Source of the DNA: Stenotrophomonas maltophilia
Lineage (GTDB): Bacteria > Pseudomonadota > Gammaproteobacteria > Xanthomonadales > Xanthomonadaceae
NCBI RefSeq assembly: GCF_006974125.1
Contig: NZ_CP037858.1
Coordinates: 4,464,001-4,528,000 of the forward strand
Reading direction: 5' to 3'
DNA length: 64,000 bases
In this document: positions 29,762-38,281 of the stretch, piece by piece
Layout: each line of letters starts with the position of its first letter
Position numbering within the stretch: position 1 is the first letter of the stretch
The notes under the pieces: generated by a model
Database searches by the model: none
The model's input: only the letters and a program-made list of their open reading frames with translations
What the model was told of the DNA's origin: nothing
Translations under genes and position numbers: made by a program

Positions 29762-30180
29762 TCAGCCACCCTGCCGGGCCAGCGACAGCCGTCTTCCTGC
29801 CAGGCTTCGGGGTCGTCGTGGAAGGTGGTGCTGCGGCCATCGCGGGCGCGTTCGTAACGCAGATCCAGCACCAGGGCACCCTGCGTGCTCAGCAGGTAGC
29901 GGCCGTTGAGGCGCCCGTCGATGCGTTCTTCCCAGACGCTGTCGAACTGGTACGGGCGATCTTCGGCCAGCACCGTGGTCTCCATCGAGATCCGGTGCAG
30001 GGGCAGGCGCTCGCGCTGCCCGGCGTAGCGCACATCGGCCCGGCCGTCCTCCAGCCAGCGCCATTCCAGGTGGATGCTGTCATTGCGACCGCCGCTCAGG
30101 CAGCGATGGTCCTGCACGGTGGTGCCAGAGGCGGTGCCGGCGAGCAGGAGTGCGACCGCGGCTGCCAGCCAGGCCTTCAT
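29758..30180 (-). CDS. Small exported hypothetical protein
   Basis: This 140-residue protein has a signal peptide (AWLAAAVALLLAGTASG), so the mature part of about 120 residues is periplasmic. It contains two cysteines (DHRC and DGCRWP), one near each end of the mature chain, that could form a disulfide. I do not recognise the family. It overlaps the upstream LysE-type gene and the downstream SUFU gene by 4 bases each, so all three are translationally coupled. Confidence 0.65.
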   Translation of the reverse strand: MKAWLAAAVALLLAGTASGTTVQDHRCLSGGRNDSIHLEWRWLEDGRADVRYAGQRERLPLHRISMETTVLAEDRPYQFDSVWEERIDGRLNGRYLLSTQGALVLDLRYERARDGRSTTFHDDPEAWQEDGCRWPGRVAE

Positions 30181-30806
30181 CCATTCAACCCCAACCGGAT
30201 GCCGAATCCCACCAGGAACAGGCCGGCCACCCGGCGCAGCGCATCGCTGATGCGCGGATGCTGGATCAACCGGCGGCGGGCCAGGTTGCCCACGCCGATC
30301 AGCATCGAGCAGTACGCAATGCTGACCACCAGGATGATCCCGGCCAGCGCCGCGAAGGTGGCAATGCCCTGGTGTGCCTTGGGATCGATGAACAGCGGCA
30401 GGAAGGCCATGTAGAACAGGATCGCCTTCGGATTGAGCAGGCTGACCAGGATTGCCTGCTGGAAATAGCGGCCCGGCTGCATGCGGATCGGGCCAGCATC
30501 ACCGCCCTCGTGCTTCGGCGTACGCAGCAGGCTGATGCCCATCCACACCAGGTAGGCCGCACCCAGGTACTGCACGGCGTGGAACACCAGCGGGTTGGCT
30601 TTCAGCAGCGCAGCCACGCCGGCCAGCGCCAGCCACATCAGGATCTGGTCACCGACCAGCAGGCCGGCCAGTGCCGTGTAGCCACCGCGCACGCCGCCTC
30701 GGCCGGTGGCGGTCAGCAGGGTGAAGGTGCCGGGACCGGGCAGGGCGAGAAACACCAGCACGGCGACCAGAAAGGTCCACAGGTCCTGGATGCCCATCCA
30801 CGGCAT
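30177..30806 (-). CDS. LysE/RhtB-family amino acid exporter
   Basis: This 209-residue inner-membrane exporter has six hydrophobic segments and the family's N-terminal signature LALPGPGTFTLLTATGRGG followed by GLLVGDQILMWLALAG. Family members export amino acids such as lysine, arginine, threonine or homoserine lactone; the substrate here is unknown. The start is the ATG at 30806, preceded by an AGAGAG ribosome site; the frame runs 56 codons further upstream into the LysR gene. It begins 14 bases after the LysR stop codon, so the regulator and exporter are probably cotranscribed. Confidence 0.88.
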   Translation of the reverse strand: MPWMGIQDLWTFLVAVLVFLALPGPGTFTLLTATGRGGVRGGYTALAGLLVGDQILMWLALAGVAALLKANPLVFHAVQYLGAAYLVWMGISLLRTPKHEGGDAGPIRMQPGRYFQQAILVSLLNPKAILFYMAFLPLFIDPKAHQGIATFAALAGIILVVSIAYCSMLIGVGNLARRRLIQHPRISDALRRVAGLFLVGFGIRLGLNG

Positions 30807-30820
30807 GGCGGTGTTCTCTC

Positions 30821-31792
30821 TTACGGGGGGCCGCCATTGTCGGCCAGCACCGGGGCGGGCGACAGGGGGCCGGCGAGTCCATCGGGCATGCCAGACAGCA
30901 GCGGTTGCAGGTGCTGGCGCAGCTGCGCGTGCAGCTGCCGCACCGCCGGCGAGAACTGCTTGCGATGCGGGCACACCAGCTGCAGTGGAATGTGGCTGCC
31001 GACGCCGTCGAGCAGCAGCTGCAGGCGCCCGGCCAGCACGTCTTCGCGCAGGTCCAGCCAGGATTTGTAGGTGATGCCCTCGCCCGCCACCGCCCAGCGG
31101 CGCACCACGTCGGCGTCGTCGCAGACCAGCGGGCCGCGCACCGGGATCACGGTGCGGCGCCCGTCGACCTCGAACGACCAGCGATCATAGGCGCGGCCAC
31201 TGAGCTGGTAGACTAGGCAATCGTGCTCGCGCAGTTCGTCCAGGCGCACCGGCGTGCCCCGTCGCTGCAGGTAATCGGGCGAGGCCGCGAGTACACGGCG
31301 GTTGCCTTCGAGCAGGGGCAGGGCCACGTAGTTGGCGTCGTCGAAGTGGCCGATGCGGATCGCCACATCGACCGGATCGCGGAACACGTCGGCCACTTCA
31401 TCGGACAGCCGCAGGTGCAGGCGCAGCCGTGGATGGGCGGCTCGGAACGCAGTCAGCCACGGCAGCAGCAGGTTGCGACCGAAGTCCGACGGCGCCGACA
31501 GCTGCAGCGTGCCATGCAGTTCGGCGTCCTCGCCCTGCACGCGGGCCCGCCCTTCGCGCAGGGTAGCCAGCACCTCCTGCGCATACGGCAGGTACAGCGC
31601 GCCCTCGCCGGTCATGCGCAGGCTGCGGGTGGTACGCACGAACAGGCGCAGGTCCAGCTCGCGTTCCAGCCGCGCCACGGCAGCAGCGACCTGGCCGGGT
31701 AACAGATCGGCCTCGCGGGCCGCCTGCGAGAAGCTGCCCAGTGCGGCCGTGCGGACGAACAACTGCAGGTCATCGAAGCGGATCATCTTCAT
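30821..31792 (-). CDS. LysR-family transcriptional regulator
   Basis: This 323-residue regulator has an N-terminal winged helix-turn-helix (FDDLQLFVRTAALGSFSQAAREADLLPGQVAAAVARLE) and a C-terminal effector-binding domain (about residues 90-290). The effector is unknown. The start is the ATG at 31792 (MKMIRFDDL). It is divergent from an oxidoreductase gene with a 91-bp shared upstream region, the classic position for a LysR activator, and is followed at once by a LysE exporter. Either neighbour could be its target. Confidence 0.9.
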   Translation of the reverse strand: MKMIRFDDLQLFVRTAALGSFSQAAREADLLPGQVAAAVARLERELDLRLFVRTTRSLRMTGEGALYLPYAQEVLATLREGRARVQGEDAELHGTLQLSAPSDFGRNLLLPWLTAFRAAHPRLRLHLRLSDEVADVFRDPVDVAIRIGHFDDANYVALPLLEGNRRVLAASPDYLQRRGTPVRLDELREHDCLVYQLSGRAYDRWSFEVDGRRTVIPVRGPLVCDDADVVRRWAVAGEGITYKSWLDLREDVLAGRLQLLLDGVGSHIPLQLVCPHRKQFSPAVRQLHAQLRQHLQPLLSGMPDGLAGPLSPAPVLADNGGPP

Positions 31793-31883
31793 TGCCGGAG
31801 TGAAAGTGCTGCCCGATTCTGCGCCTTTCTGAGCGACCGTGCGCGGCGCAACCTGTGCACTCCTTCCCCACTGGACCGCTGCC

Positions 31884-32891
31884 ATGCGCGCCATTGCCTA
31901 CACCCACGCCGGCCTGCCGATCGACGACACCCGGGCCCTGATCGATATCGAACTGGAACTGCCGCAGCCCGGCCCACGCGACCTGCGGGTGGCGGTGCGT
32001 GCGGTGGCGGTGAACCCGGTCGACACCAAGGTCCGTCGTGGCGTGGCCACCGATGGACCGCGCGTGCTGGGCTGGGACGCGGTCGGCATCGTCGACGCCG
32101 TGGGTAGCGAAGTGACCCTGTTCCAGCCCGGCGATGCGGTCTACTACGCCGGCGTGATCGACCGGCCGGGCAGCAATGCCGAATACCAGCTGGTGGACGA
32201 GCGCAGCGTCGGCCGCAAGCCGGCCAGCCTTGATGATGCGGCTGCCGCCGCGCTGCCGCTGACCGCGATCACCGCCTGGGAGCTGCTGTTCGACCGCCTG
32301 CGTATTCCCGAAGGCGGTGGCGAGGGCCAGACCCTGCTGGTGATCGGGGCCGCCGGTGGCGTCGGCTCGATCCTGGTGCAGCTGGCGCGGAAGCTGACGA
32401 AACTGACGGTGATCGGCACCGCATCGCGCCCGGACACCCAGGACTGGGTGTATGCGATGGGCGCGCACCACGTGATCGACCACAGCCAGCCGCTGGCCGA
32501 AGGCCTGGCACGGCTGGGCATCAGCGAGGTGCAGCATGTGGCCAGCCTGACCCATTCCGACCAGCACTACGCGCAGATCGTCGAGCTGCTGGCGCCGCAG
32601 GGCCAGTTCGGCCTGATCGACGATCCGGGCCAGGTGGATGTGATGGCGCTCAAGCGCAAGGCGCTGTCGCTGCACTGGGAATCGATGTTCACCCGCCCGC
32701 TGTACAAGACCGCGGACATGCAGCGCCAGCACGACCTGCTGGGCCGGGTGGCCGAGCTGATCGACGCCGGCGTGCTGCAGACCACCCTGGGCGAGCACTT
32801 CGGGCGCATCGACGCGGCCAACCTGCGGCGCGCGCATGCGCTGCTGGAGAGCCACCGCGCCAAGGGCAAGATCGTGCTGGAAGGCTGGTAA
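31884..32891 (+). CDS. Zinc-type alcohol dehydrogenase-like / quinone oxidoreductase family protein
   Basis: This 335-residue MDR-superfamily reductase has an N-terminal GroES-like fold (MRAIAYTHAGLPIDD, VAVNPVDTKVRRG) and a Rossmann NADPH domain with the glycine motif LLVIGAAGGVGSILVQLA. Catalytic zinc ligands of true alcohol dehydrogenases are not visible, so it is of the zinc-free quinone-oxidoreductase type, probably NADPH-dependent. The substrate is unknown. The start is the ATG at 31884. It is divergent from the LysR gene and is a likely regulated target. Confidence 0.88.
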   Translation: MRAIAYTHAGLPIDDTRALIDIELELPQPGPRDLRVAVRAVAVNPVDTKVRRGVATDGPRVLGWDAVGIVDAVGSEVTLFQPGDAVYYAGVIDRPGSNAEYQLVDERSVGRKPASLDDAAAAALPLTAITAWELLFDRLRIPEGGGEGQTLLVIGAAGGVGSILVQLARKLTKLTVIGTASRPDTQDWVYAMGAHHVIDHSQPLAEGLARLGISEVQHVASLTHSDQHYAQIVELLAPQGQFGLIDDPGQVDVMALKRKALSLHWESMFTRPLYKTADMQRQHDLLGRVAELIDAGVLQTTLGEHFGRIDAANLRRAHALLESHRAKGKIVLEGW

Positions 32892-32913
32892 GGCTGGTTG
32901 TTCCCGCGCCCTT

Positions 32914-32948
32914 GGGGTCAGATCCCTTTCCCAAAGGGATCTGACCCC
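32914..32948. repeat. GGGGTCAGA-type palindrome (copy C)
   Basis: This is a perfect 16-bp-arm palindrome, GGGGTCAGATCCCTTT...AAAGGGATCTGACCCC, with a CCC loop. It lies between the convergent oxidoreductase and GST genes. Confidence 0.85.
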
Positions 32949-32952
32949 TGCT

Positions 32953-33558
32953 TCAGGCCACGCCGTTGTCGACGTGGTCGGCGAAACCCGGCTGCTGGCG
33001 CAAGCGCTCGAACCAGGCCTCTACGTGTGCCAGTGCGGGCCTGCGCCCCGGTGTGCTGCGCCAGCGTTGGGTCGACAGGCCAAGCACGATGTCGGCGAGG
33101 GTGAAGGTGCTGCCCGCCGCGTAGGCATCGGTGGCGGAAAGCTGTGCATCAAGCACACCCATCAGCCGGTTCCACTGCGCCAGGCTGGCCTCGGCGCGGG
33201 CATCGTCCGGGTAGTCCGGATGCTGGCGCACGCGCGCCATGAACACGTGCCGCCAGGCGCTGTTGAGGTCGCTGGCCTGCCAGTCCATCCACTGCTCGAC
33301 CGGGGCGCGGCCTTGCGCCGTACCGGGCAGCAGGTCATCACGGCCAGCGCGTACGGCCAGGTAGCGGCAGATGCTGTTGGACTCCCACAGCACGAAGTCG
33401 CCATCACGCAGCACCGGCACCTGCCGGTTGGGGTTCAGTGCGGCCAGCAGGTCCGCCGGTGGCGCAGGCTCATGGTGCAGGGACAGATCCAGCCCTGCGC
33501 ACAGCCACAGCACCTTGCGCACATTGATGGAGGTGGGCTTTCCGTAAAGAGAGAGCAT
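32953..33558 (-). CDS. Glutathione S-transferase family protein
   Basis: This 201-residue protein has the thioredoxin-like N-terminal domain (MLSLYGKPTSINVRKVLWLCAGL...NPNRQVPVLRDGDFVLWESNSICRYLA) and a C-terminal helical domain (about residues 85-200). The VPVL cis-proline and the ES glutathione-binding pair are present. The Ser/Tyr near residues 9-11 may activate glutathione. The substrate is unknown. The start is the ATG at 33558, preceded by an AGAGAG-like region. It is divergent from rmuC with only 45 bases between the start codons. Confidence 0.88.
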   Translation of the reverse strand: MLSLYGKPTSINVRKVLWLCAGLDLSLHHEPAPPADLLAALNPNRQVPVLRDGDFVLWESNSICRYLAVRAGRDDLLPGTAQGRAPVEQWMDWQASDLNSAWRHVFMARVRQHPDYPDDARAEASLAQWNRLMGVLDAQLSATDAYAAGSTFTLADIVLGLSTQRWRSTPGRRPALAHVEAWFERLRQQPGFADHVDNGVA

Positions 33559-33603
33559 GGTTCCGGCGCAGCAGCTGAGACTCTGCCAGCCTACACTTGC
33601 CCC

Positions 33604-35139
33604 ATGCAAACCGAATATCTGCTCATTGGCGGCCTTCTATTGGCCGTGCTCATCCTGCAGCTTGTGGCCCTGCTGCGCCGCCCGCCGCACGACCGCCTGG
33701 AACAGGCGGTGCGTGAGGAGGCGCGCGCCGGGCGCAGCGAGCTGCGCGAACAGCTCGATGGCTTCGCCCGCGCGCTGACCGATCTGTCCACCCGCACCGA
33801 CCAGCGCCTGGACCTGCTGCGCGAAGCACTGGGCGAAGATGCCCGCAAGGCGCGCGCCGAAGCGGCCGAGAGCCAGCAGCGGGGCGCGGCGTTGATGGGA
33901 CAGCGGCTGCAGGAACTGCGCAGCCAGCTGGAGACCTTCGGCCAGCAGCAGGAAGCGCGCATCCATGCGTTTGGCCAGCAGCTGCAGGAGCTCACCGGGC
34001 GTACCGATACCCAGCTCGGCGCGCTGCGCCAGACCCTGGTGGACGATGCACGCAAGGGCCGCGAGGAGGGCGCGCAGTCGCAGCAGCGGCTGACCGAAAG
34101 CCTTGGCCTGCGCCTGCAGGAACTGACGCAGCGCAACGAGCAGCGCATCGCCGAGATGCGCACGACGCTGGAAGAACAGCTGCGCGCGCTGCAGAGCGAC
34201 AATGCGCAGAAGCTGGAACAGATGCGCGTGACGGTGGATGAAAAGCTGCAGTCCACTCTGGAAACACGCCTGGGCCAGTCCTTCAAGTTGGTCTCGGAGC
34301 GTCTGGAACAGGTGCAGCGTGGCCTCGGCGAGATGCAGCAGCTGGCCACCGGCGTGGGTGACCTCAAGCGCGTGCTGACCAACGTCAAGACGCGCGGCAG
34401 CTGGGGTGAAGTACAGCTGGAGAACATCCTCGAGCAGACCCTGATCCAGGAGCAGTACGCGCGCGGGGTGAAGGTACGCCCGGATAGTGGCGAGATGGTC
34501 GATATCGCCGTGCGCCTGCCGGGCCGCAGCAGCGATGACACGCCGGTGTGGCTGCCGATCGACTCCAAGTTCCCACGCGAAGACTACGAGCGCCTGCTGG
34601 ACGCGCAGGAACAGGGCGACGCCGAACTGGTACGCGTGCAGGGTACGCAGCTGGAACGTGCGGTGAAGGTGCAGGCCAAGTCGATCTGCGAGAAGTACAT
34701 CGTGCCGCCGCACACCACCGACTTCGCGGTGATGTTCCTGCCCACCGAAGGCCTGTATGCCGAGGTGATCCGGCGCCCCGGCCTGGTCGATCTGCTGCAG
34801 CGTGACCACCGCGTGGTGGTCGCTGGGCCAACCACGATCACCGCACTGCTCAACAGCCTGCAGATGGGTTTCCGCACACTGGCCATCGAGAAGCGGTCCA
34901 GCGAGGTGTGGAGCCTGCTGGGTGCGGTGAAGACCGAGTTCGGCAAGTTTGGCGATGTGCTGGACAACGTGAAGGCCAAGCTGGACCAGGCCAGCAAGCA
35001 GATCGACCAGACCGGGGTGCGCACCCGCGCGATCGCCCGCAAGCTGAGGGATGTCGAGTCGCTGCCGGTTGAGCAGAGCCGCCAGTTGCTGCCGGACGCG
35101 CTGCCAGCAGAGGAAGGCAGTGACGGCGACGAGGCCTGA
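33604..35139 (+). CDS. rmuC: DNA recombination protein RmuC
   Basis: This 511-residue protein has an N-terminal membrane anchor (YLLIGGLLLAVLILQLVALL), a long coiled coil (about residues 40-240, rich in Glu, Gln, Arg and Leu), and the conserved RmuC domain (about residues 250-440) with GSWGEVQLENILEQTL and PIDSKFPREDYERLL. E. coli RmuC limits inversions at short inverted repeats and has a restriction-endonuclease-like fold, so it is a putative nuclease. That is of interest in a genome so rich in palindromes. Confidence 0.93.
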   Translation: MQTEYLLIGGLLLAVLILQLVALLRRPPHDRLEQAVREEARAGRSELREQLDGFARALTDLSTRTDQRLDLLREALGEDARKARAEAAESQQRGAALMGQRLQELRSQLETFGQQQEARIHAFGQQLQELTGRTDTQLGALRQTLVDDARKGREEGAQSQQRLTESLGLRLQELTQRNEQRIAEMRTTLEEQLRALQSDNAQKLEQMRVTVDEKLQSTLETRLGQSFKLVSERLEQVQRGLGEMQQLATGVGDLKRVLTNVKTRGSWGEVQLENILEQTLIQEQYARGVKVRPDSGEMVDIAVRLPGRSSDDTPVWLPIDSKFPREDYERLLDAQEQGDAELVRVQGTQLERAVKVQAKSICEKYIVPPHTTDFAVMFLPTEGLYAEVIRRPGLVDLLQRDHRVVVAGPTTITALLNSLQMGFRTLAIEKRSSEVWSLLGAVKTEFGKFGDVLDNVKAKLDQASKQIDQTGVRTRAIARKLRDVESLPVEQSRQLLPDALPAEEGSDGDEA

Positions 35140-35210
35140 GCCACGCTGACACGCCGCCTGCATCGCCGATGCGTATGCTGGCGGCCTGTCCTCCTGGATC
35201 AGGTACCACC

Positions 35211-35603
35211 ATGCGCCTGCGCCTCTGCACCAGTCTCATCCTGACCGTGCTGCTTGCCGCCTGCAGCAGCGCACCCCCGGCTGCCGACACGGCGCCGGCC
35301 GCAGCCACCAGCCCCGAAGCGGCCGAAGCCTACCGCGAAGCACGTGACGTCGACTGCCAGGCCGCGGGCGGCACCCTGCAGCGGCTGGGCCGGCTGCAGC
35401 GCGTGCAGTGCGTGATTCCGTATGCCGACGCCGGCAAGACCTGCAGCCGCAAAAGCGACTGCACGGGCCAGTGCCTTGCCAGCGGCGAAGTGGCGGCTGG
35501 CAGTGCCGCCACCGGTACCTGCCAGCGCGACGTGCGCCAGAATTTCGGCTGCCGCCAGCGCATTGATGACGGCAAGGCACAGGGCACGATCTGCGTGGAT
35601 TGA
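35211..35603 (+). CDS. Small cysteine-rich lipoprotein
   Basis: This 130-residue protein has a lipoprotein signal with the lipobox LLAAC. After an Ala/Pro-rich linker, the mature domain (about residues 40-130) holds eight cysteines spaced like a disulfide-knotted fold: DCQAAGG, VQCVIP, KTCSRKSDCTGQC, GTCQ, FGCRQ and TICVD. It is probably oxidised in the periplasm. The function is not known to me. It lies between rmuC and the glutathione peroxidase gene, in the same direction. Confidence 0.75.
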   Translation: MRLRLCTSLILTVLLAACSSAPPAADTAPAAATSPEAAEAYREARDVDCQAAGGTLQRLGRLQRVQCVIPYADAGKTCSRKSDCTGQCLASGEVAAGSAATGTCQRDVRQNFGCRQRIDDGKAQGTICVD

Positions 35604-35669
35604 TCGTCGTGCCGACATCGCGCGGCGCTATGCTGGTGGGCCATTCCCCGCCGTAGCCGGAGCCCCCGC

Positions 35670-36215
35670 GTGAGCACCCCGATCCAGGACATTTCCCTCA
35701 CCACCATCGACGGCCAGCCGTCCTCGCTTGCCGATTACCAGGGCAAGGTACTGCTGCTGGTCAACGTCGCCTCCAAGTGCGGCCTGACCCCGCAGTACGA
35801 AGGCCTGCAGGCGCTGTATGCGGAAAAGCACGCGCAAGGCCTGGAAGTGCTGGGCTTCCCCGCCAACAACTTCCTCGGCCAGGAGCCGGGCAGCGAAGCG
35901 GAGATCCAGCAGTTCTGCCAGCTCACCTACGATGTCAGCTTCCCGATGTTCTCCAAGATCAGCGTGGCCGGCGACGACACCCACCCGCTGTACCAGCAGC
36001 TGACCGCGGCCCAGCCGCAGTCGATCGGCGAAGGCCCGCTGCGCGAGCGCCTGGCCAGCAAGGACATTCCGATCCATGCCGCGCCGGCAGTGCTGTGGAA
36101 CTTCGAGAAGTTCCTGGTCGGCCGCGACGGCAAGGTCATCGCCCGCTTCGCCCCGGACGTGGCGGCTGATGATGCGCGCCTGCGCGAGGCCATCGAGGCC
36201 GCACTGGCGGCCTGA
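35670..36215 (+). CDS. Glutathione peroxidase family thiol peroxidase
   Basis: This 181-residue enzyme reduces peroxides with a thiol donor. The family motifs are in order: VNVASKCGLTPQY (peroxidatic cysteine near residue 36), GFPANNFLGQEPG, and WNFEKFLVGRDGKV. Cysteine replaces the selenocysteine of animal enzymes, as usual in bacteria, and many such enzymes use thioredoxin. The start is the GTG at 35670. It is followed by a REP palindrome and a bidirectional terminator that separates it from the convergent mla operon. Confidence 0.93.
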   Translation: MSTPIQDISLTTIDGQPSSLADYQGKVLLLVNVASKCGLTPQYEGLQALYAEKHAQGLEVLGFPANNFLGQEPGSEAEIQQFCQLTYDVSFPMFSKISVAGDDTHPLYQQLTAAQPQSIGEGPLRERLASKDIPIHAAPAVLWNFEKFLVGRDGKVIARFAPDVAADDARLREAIEAALAA

Positions 36216-36222
36216 GGAAAGC

Positions 36223-36246
36223 GTGCCAACCGAGGTTGGCACCTAC
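36223..36246 (-). repeat. GTAG-tagged REP palindrome after the glutathione peroxidase gene
   Basis: The stem GTGCCAACC/GGTTGGCAC lies next to a GTAG tag on the minus strand and is nearly identical in stem to copies at 19506 and 63235. Confidence 0.8.
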
Positions 36247-36254
36247 CGGAAAAG

Positions 36255-36280
36255 AAAAACCCCGCCGAGGCGGGGTTTTT
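36255..36280. terminator. Bidirectional Rho-independent terminator
   Basis: The stem AAAAACCCCGCC/GGCGGGGTTTTT with a GA loop has A and T runs on both sides, so it can end transcripts from the peroxidase gene (plus) and from mlaA (minus). Confidence 0.92.
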
Positions 36281-36299
36281 CATGCGTCGCTGAAAGGGC

Positions 36300-37316
36300 T
36301 CAGTGGGTCCACTGCGGCATCGGCATCGCATCGACCGGAATCGGCGAGTTGGCATCGTCGTGGCCACGCTCGCGCTTGCTGCGCAGGTCGTTCTCGATCT
36401 GGTAGTTGCGACGCTGCATCCATGCATCGCGCACCAGCGAGTACTCGTCCACCGCAGTGTCGCGCAGGTCGTCGATCGCCAGCAGCTGCGCGCGGGTATC
36501 GACCAGCTGCAGGCCCTGCAGGCCGATGCGGATCTTGTCCTCTTCGATGCGGCGGATCGGCGACAGCGGGATGTCGCCGGCCAGGCCGAACACGTCGCGC
36601 ACGGTACGCGGGCCGAAGAACGGCAGTTCCACGTAGCGCGAACGACGCCAGCCCCAGGCACCCAGGGTCTGGCCGAAGTCTTCATTGCGGCGCGGCACCA
36701 TCGCCTTGCTGGCCGGATCGAACAGGCCGCCGATGCCCAGCGTGCTGTTCATCAGGAAGCGGCCGAGGCTGTCCCATGCATCGGCACCGCGGCCCTGCAG
36801 CAGCTGGTTGGTGATGGTCACCGGCGCGCGCAGGTTGCTGAAGAAGTTGCTGACGCCGGTGCGGGCGAAGCGCGGCACCACGTGGGTGTAGGCGGTGGCC
36901 AGCGGGCGTGCGACGCCGCGGTCGACCGCATTGTTGAACTTGTGCACCTTGCGGTTGAACGGTTCCCACGGGTCGTAGGCCGCCGCGTTGGTGGTGTTGC
37001 CGGCACCGCCATAGAGGGCATCGAAGTCGTCATCGCCACCGGGTGCGGTGGCCGCTGCGGTCTTCGCTGCACTGCTGTCGCCGCTGTCGGTCGGCGTAGC
37101 CGGCGACGATGCGGCAGCCGCCGGCGGATTGACCACGGATGCGACCGGTGCAGTGTCAGCCGTGCTGGCATCGGTGGCCGCGGCAGCGGGCGAGGTGGTG
37201 GTACTGGCCGGAACCAGGGTGCTGGCCGCGGGTGCATCGCTGCGCGCGGGCTTGCCGGCACAGGCAGTGAGGGCGGTGGCCAGGACGATCAGGGGGAGGG
37301 TGCGCACGACGTTCAT
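36300..37316 (-). CDS. mlaA: Phospholipid-binding lipoprotein MlaA (VacJ)
   Basis: This 338-residue outer-membrane lipoprotein removes misplaced phospholipids from the outer leaflet and passes them to MlaC. The lipobox is TALTAC. A long Ala/Thr/Ser/Pro-rich linker (about residues 20-110) precedes the conserved MlaA domain YDPWEPFNRKVHKFNNAVDR...NEDFGQTLGAWG...FFGPRTVRDVFG. In E. coli mlaA is encoded away from mlaFEDCB; here it is the last gene of the operon, one base after mlaB. The extended linker makes it longer than E. coli MlaA (about 250 residues). Confidence 0.95.
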   Translation of the reverse strand: MNVVRTLPLIVLATALTACAGKPARSDAPAASTLVPASTTTSPAAAATDASTADTAPVASVVNPPAAAASSPATPTDSGDSSAAKTAAATAPGGDDDFDALYGGAGNTTNAAAYDPWEPFNRKVHKFNNAVDRGVARPLATAYTHVVPRFARTGVSNFFSNLRAPVTITNQLLQGRGADAWDSLGRFLMNSTLGIGGLFDPASKAMVPRRNEDFGQTLGAWGWRRSRYVELPFFGPRTVRDVFGLAGDIPLSPIRRIEEDKIRIGLQGLQLVDTRAQLLAIDDLRDTAVDEYSLVRDAWMQRRNYQIENDLRSKRERGHDDANSPIPVDAMPMPQWTH

Positions 37317-37317
37317 G

Positions 37318-37629
37318 TCAGCTCGCAGCAGAAGTAGCGTTGAAATCCAGGTTGGGCGACAGCCGATAGGCCGCGCTCAGTTCGTTGTAGCCAGCCGGCG
37401 CGCCGGTGATCACCAGCGGATGGCCGGCCTTGCGGGCACGTGCTGCCAGCTCGGCCAGCAGGGCCAGGCCGGCGCTGTCCACGCGCTCGACCTCACCCAG
37501 CTCCAGCCGTGCCAGCTTTGCCGGCAGGGCCTGCAGCTGCGGCCACAGCGCGATCACTGCGGCGCGGTCGAGCACCCCGCGCAGGCGCAGGGTGTCGCCT
37601 TCCAGCAGCGCCAGTGCGTTACTTGCCAT
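37318..37629 (-). CDS. mlaB: STAS-domain protein MlaB
   Basis: This 103-residue cytoplasmic STAS-domain protein binds and stabilises the MlaF ATPase. The core motif is LELGEVERVDSAGLALLAEL, with the DSAGL loop near residue 50. It starts 11 bases inside the end of mlaC and ends one base before mlaA, so translation is coupled. Position in the mla operon confirms the identity. Confidence 0.9.
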   Translation of the reverse strand: MASNALALLEGDTLRLRGVLDRAAVIALWPQLQALPAKLARLELGEVERVDSAGLALLAELAARARKAGHPLVITGAPAGYNELSAAYRLSPNLDFNATSAAS

Positions 37630-38281
37630 TGCCCGCGGGCCCGGCCTGCATGCTGCCGCTGTGCAGTTCGCTGGCCACCTGCTTGATGCCCTTCTGGCGC
37701 AGCGGGGTATCGAACTGGTTGCGGAAGGTCTGCACGTAGGAGATGCCTTCGATGTTGACGTCGAAGATCTTCCACTGGCCGTTCACGTTGCGCATCCAGT
37801 ACTCGACCGGGGTCGGCTCGCTGCCGGCACGTACCAGCTCGGTGCTCACGCGCACGCCGCGGTTGCCCGGCAGCGGGCTTTCACCCTTCAGGCGGAAGCT
37901 CGGCTTGCCCTGGATGTTGAGCAGGGTCGAACCGTAGCGCTGCATCAGGCTGTCGGCCATGGCATCGGCGAACAGCTTGATGTCGGCATCCGAGGCGCCG
38001 CGGGCATGCGGGCCCAGCACCAGGCGTGCCGCATAGTCGCGGTCGAAGGTGCGGTTCAGTTCGCTGTCGATGTAGCTGCGCAGGCTGGCCGGGTTGCTGC
38101 CGAACTCGCTCCTGCGCTGCTGCAGGGTGGTGAGGATGCGCGTGCTGGCATCGATCACCACCTTGCCGGCCTGGCCCTGCGTCGCGGCAGCGGCGGGAGC
38201 GGCGGCCTGGGCCTGGGCGAGGAACGGAGTAGCTGCCAGCAGCGCCGAGGCGAGCAGGGCCGGGATCAGTTTCATCTTCAT
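37619..38281 (-). CDS. mlaC: Periplasmic phospholipid carrier MlaC
   Basis: This 220-residue protein shuttles phospholipids between MlaA in the outer membrane and MlaFEDB in the inner membrane. It has a signal peptide (LIPALLASALLAATPFLAQAQA) and the MlaC/Ttg2D fold (about residues 40-205), with conserved segments such as VEYWMRNVNGQWKIFDVNIEG and SYVQTFRNQF. It overlaps mlaD by 4 bases upstream and mlaB by 11 bases downstream. Confidence 0.95.
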   Translation of the reverse strand: MKMKLIPALLASALLAATPFLAQAQAAAPAAAATQGQAGKVVIDASTRILTTLQQRRSEFGSNPASLRSYIDSELNRTFDRDYAARLVLGPHARGASDADIKLFADAMADSLMQRYGSTLLNIQGKPSFRLKGESPLPGNRGVRVSTELVRAGSEPTPVEYWMRNVNGQWKIFDVNIEGISYVQTFRNQFDTPLRQKGIKQVASELHSGSMQAGPAGNGK

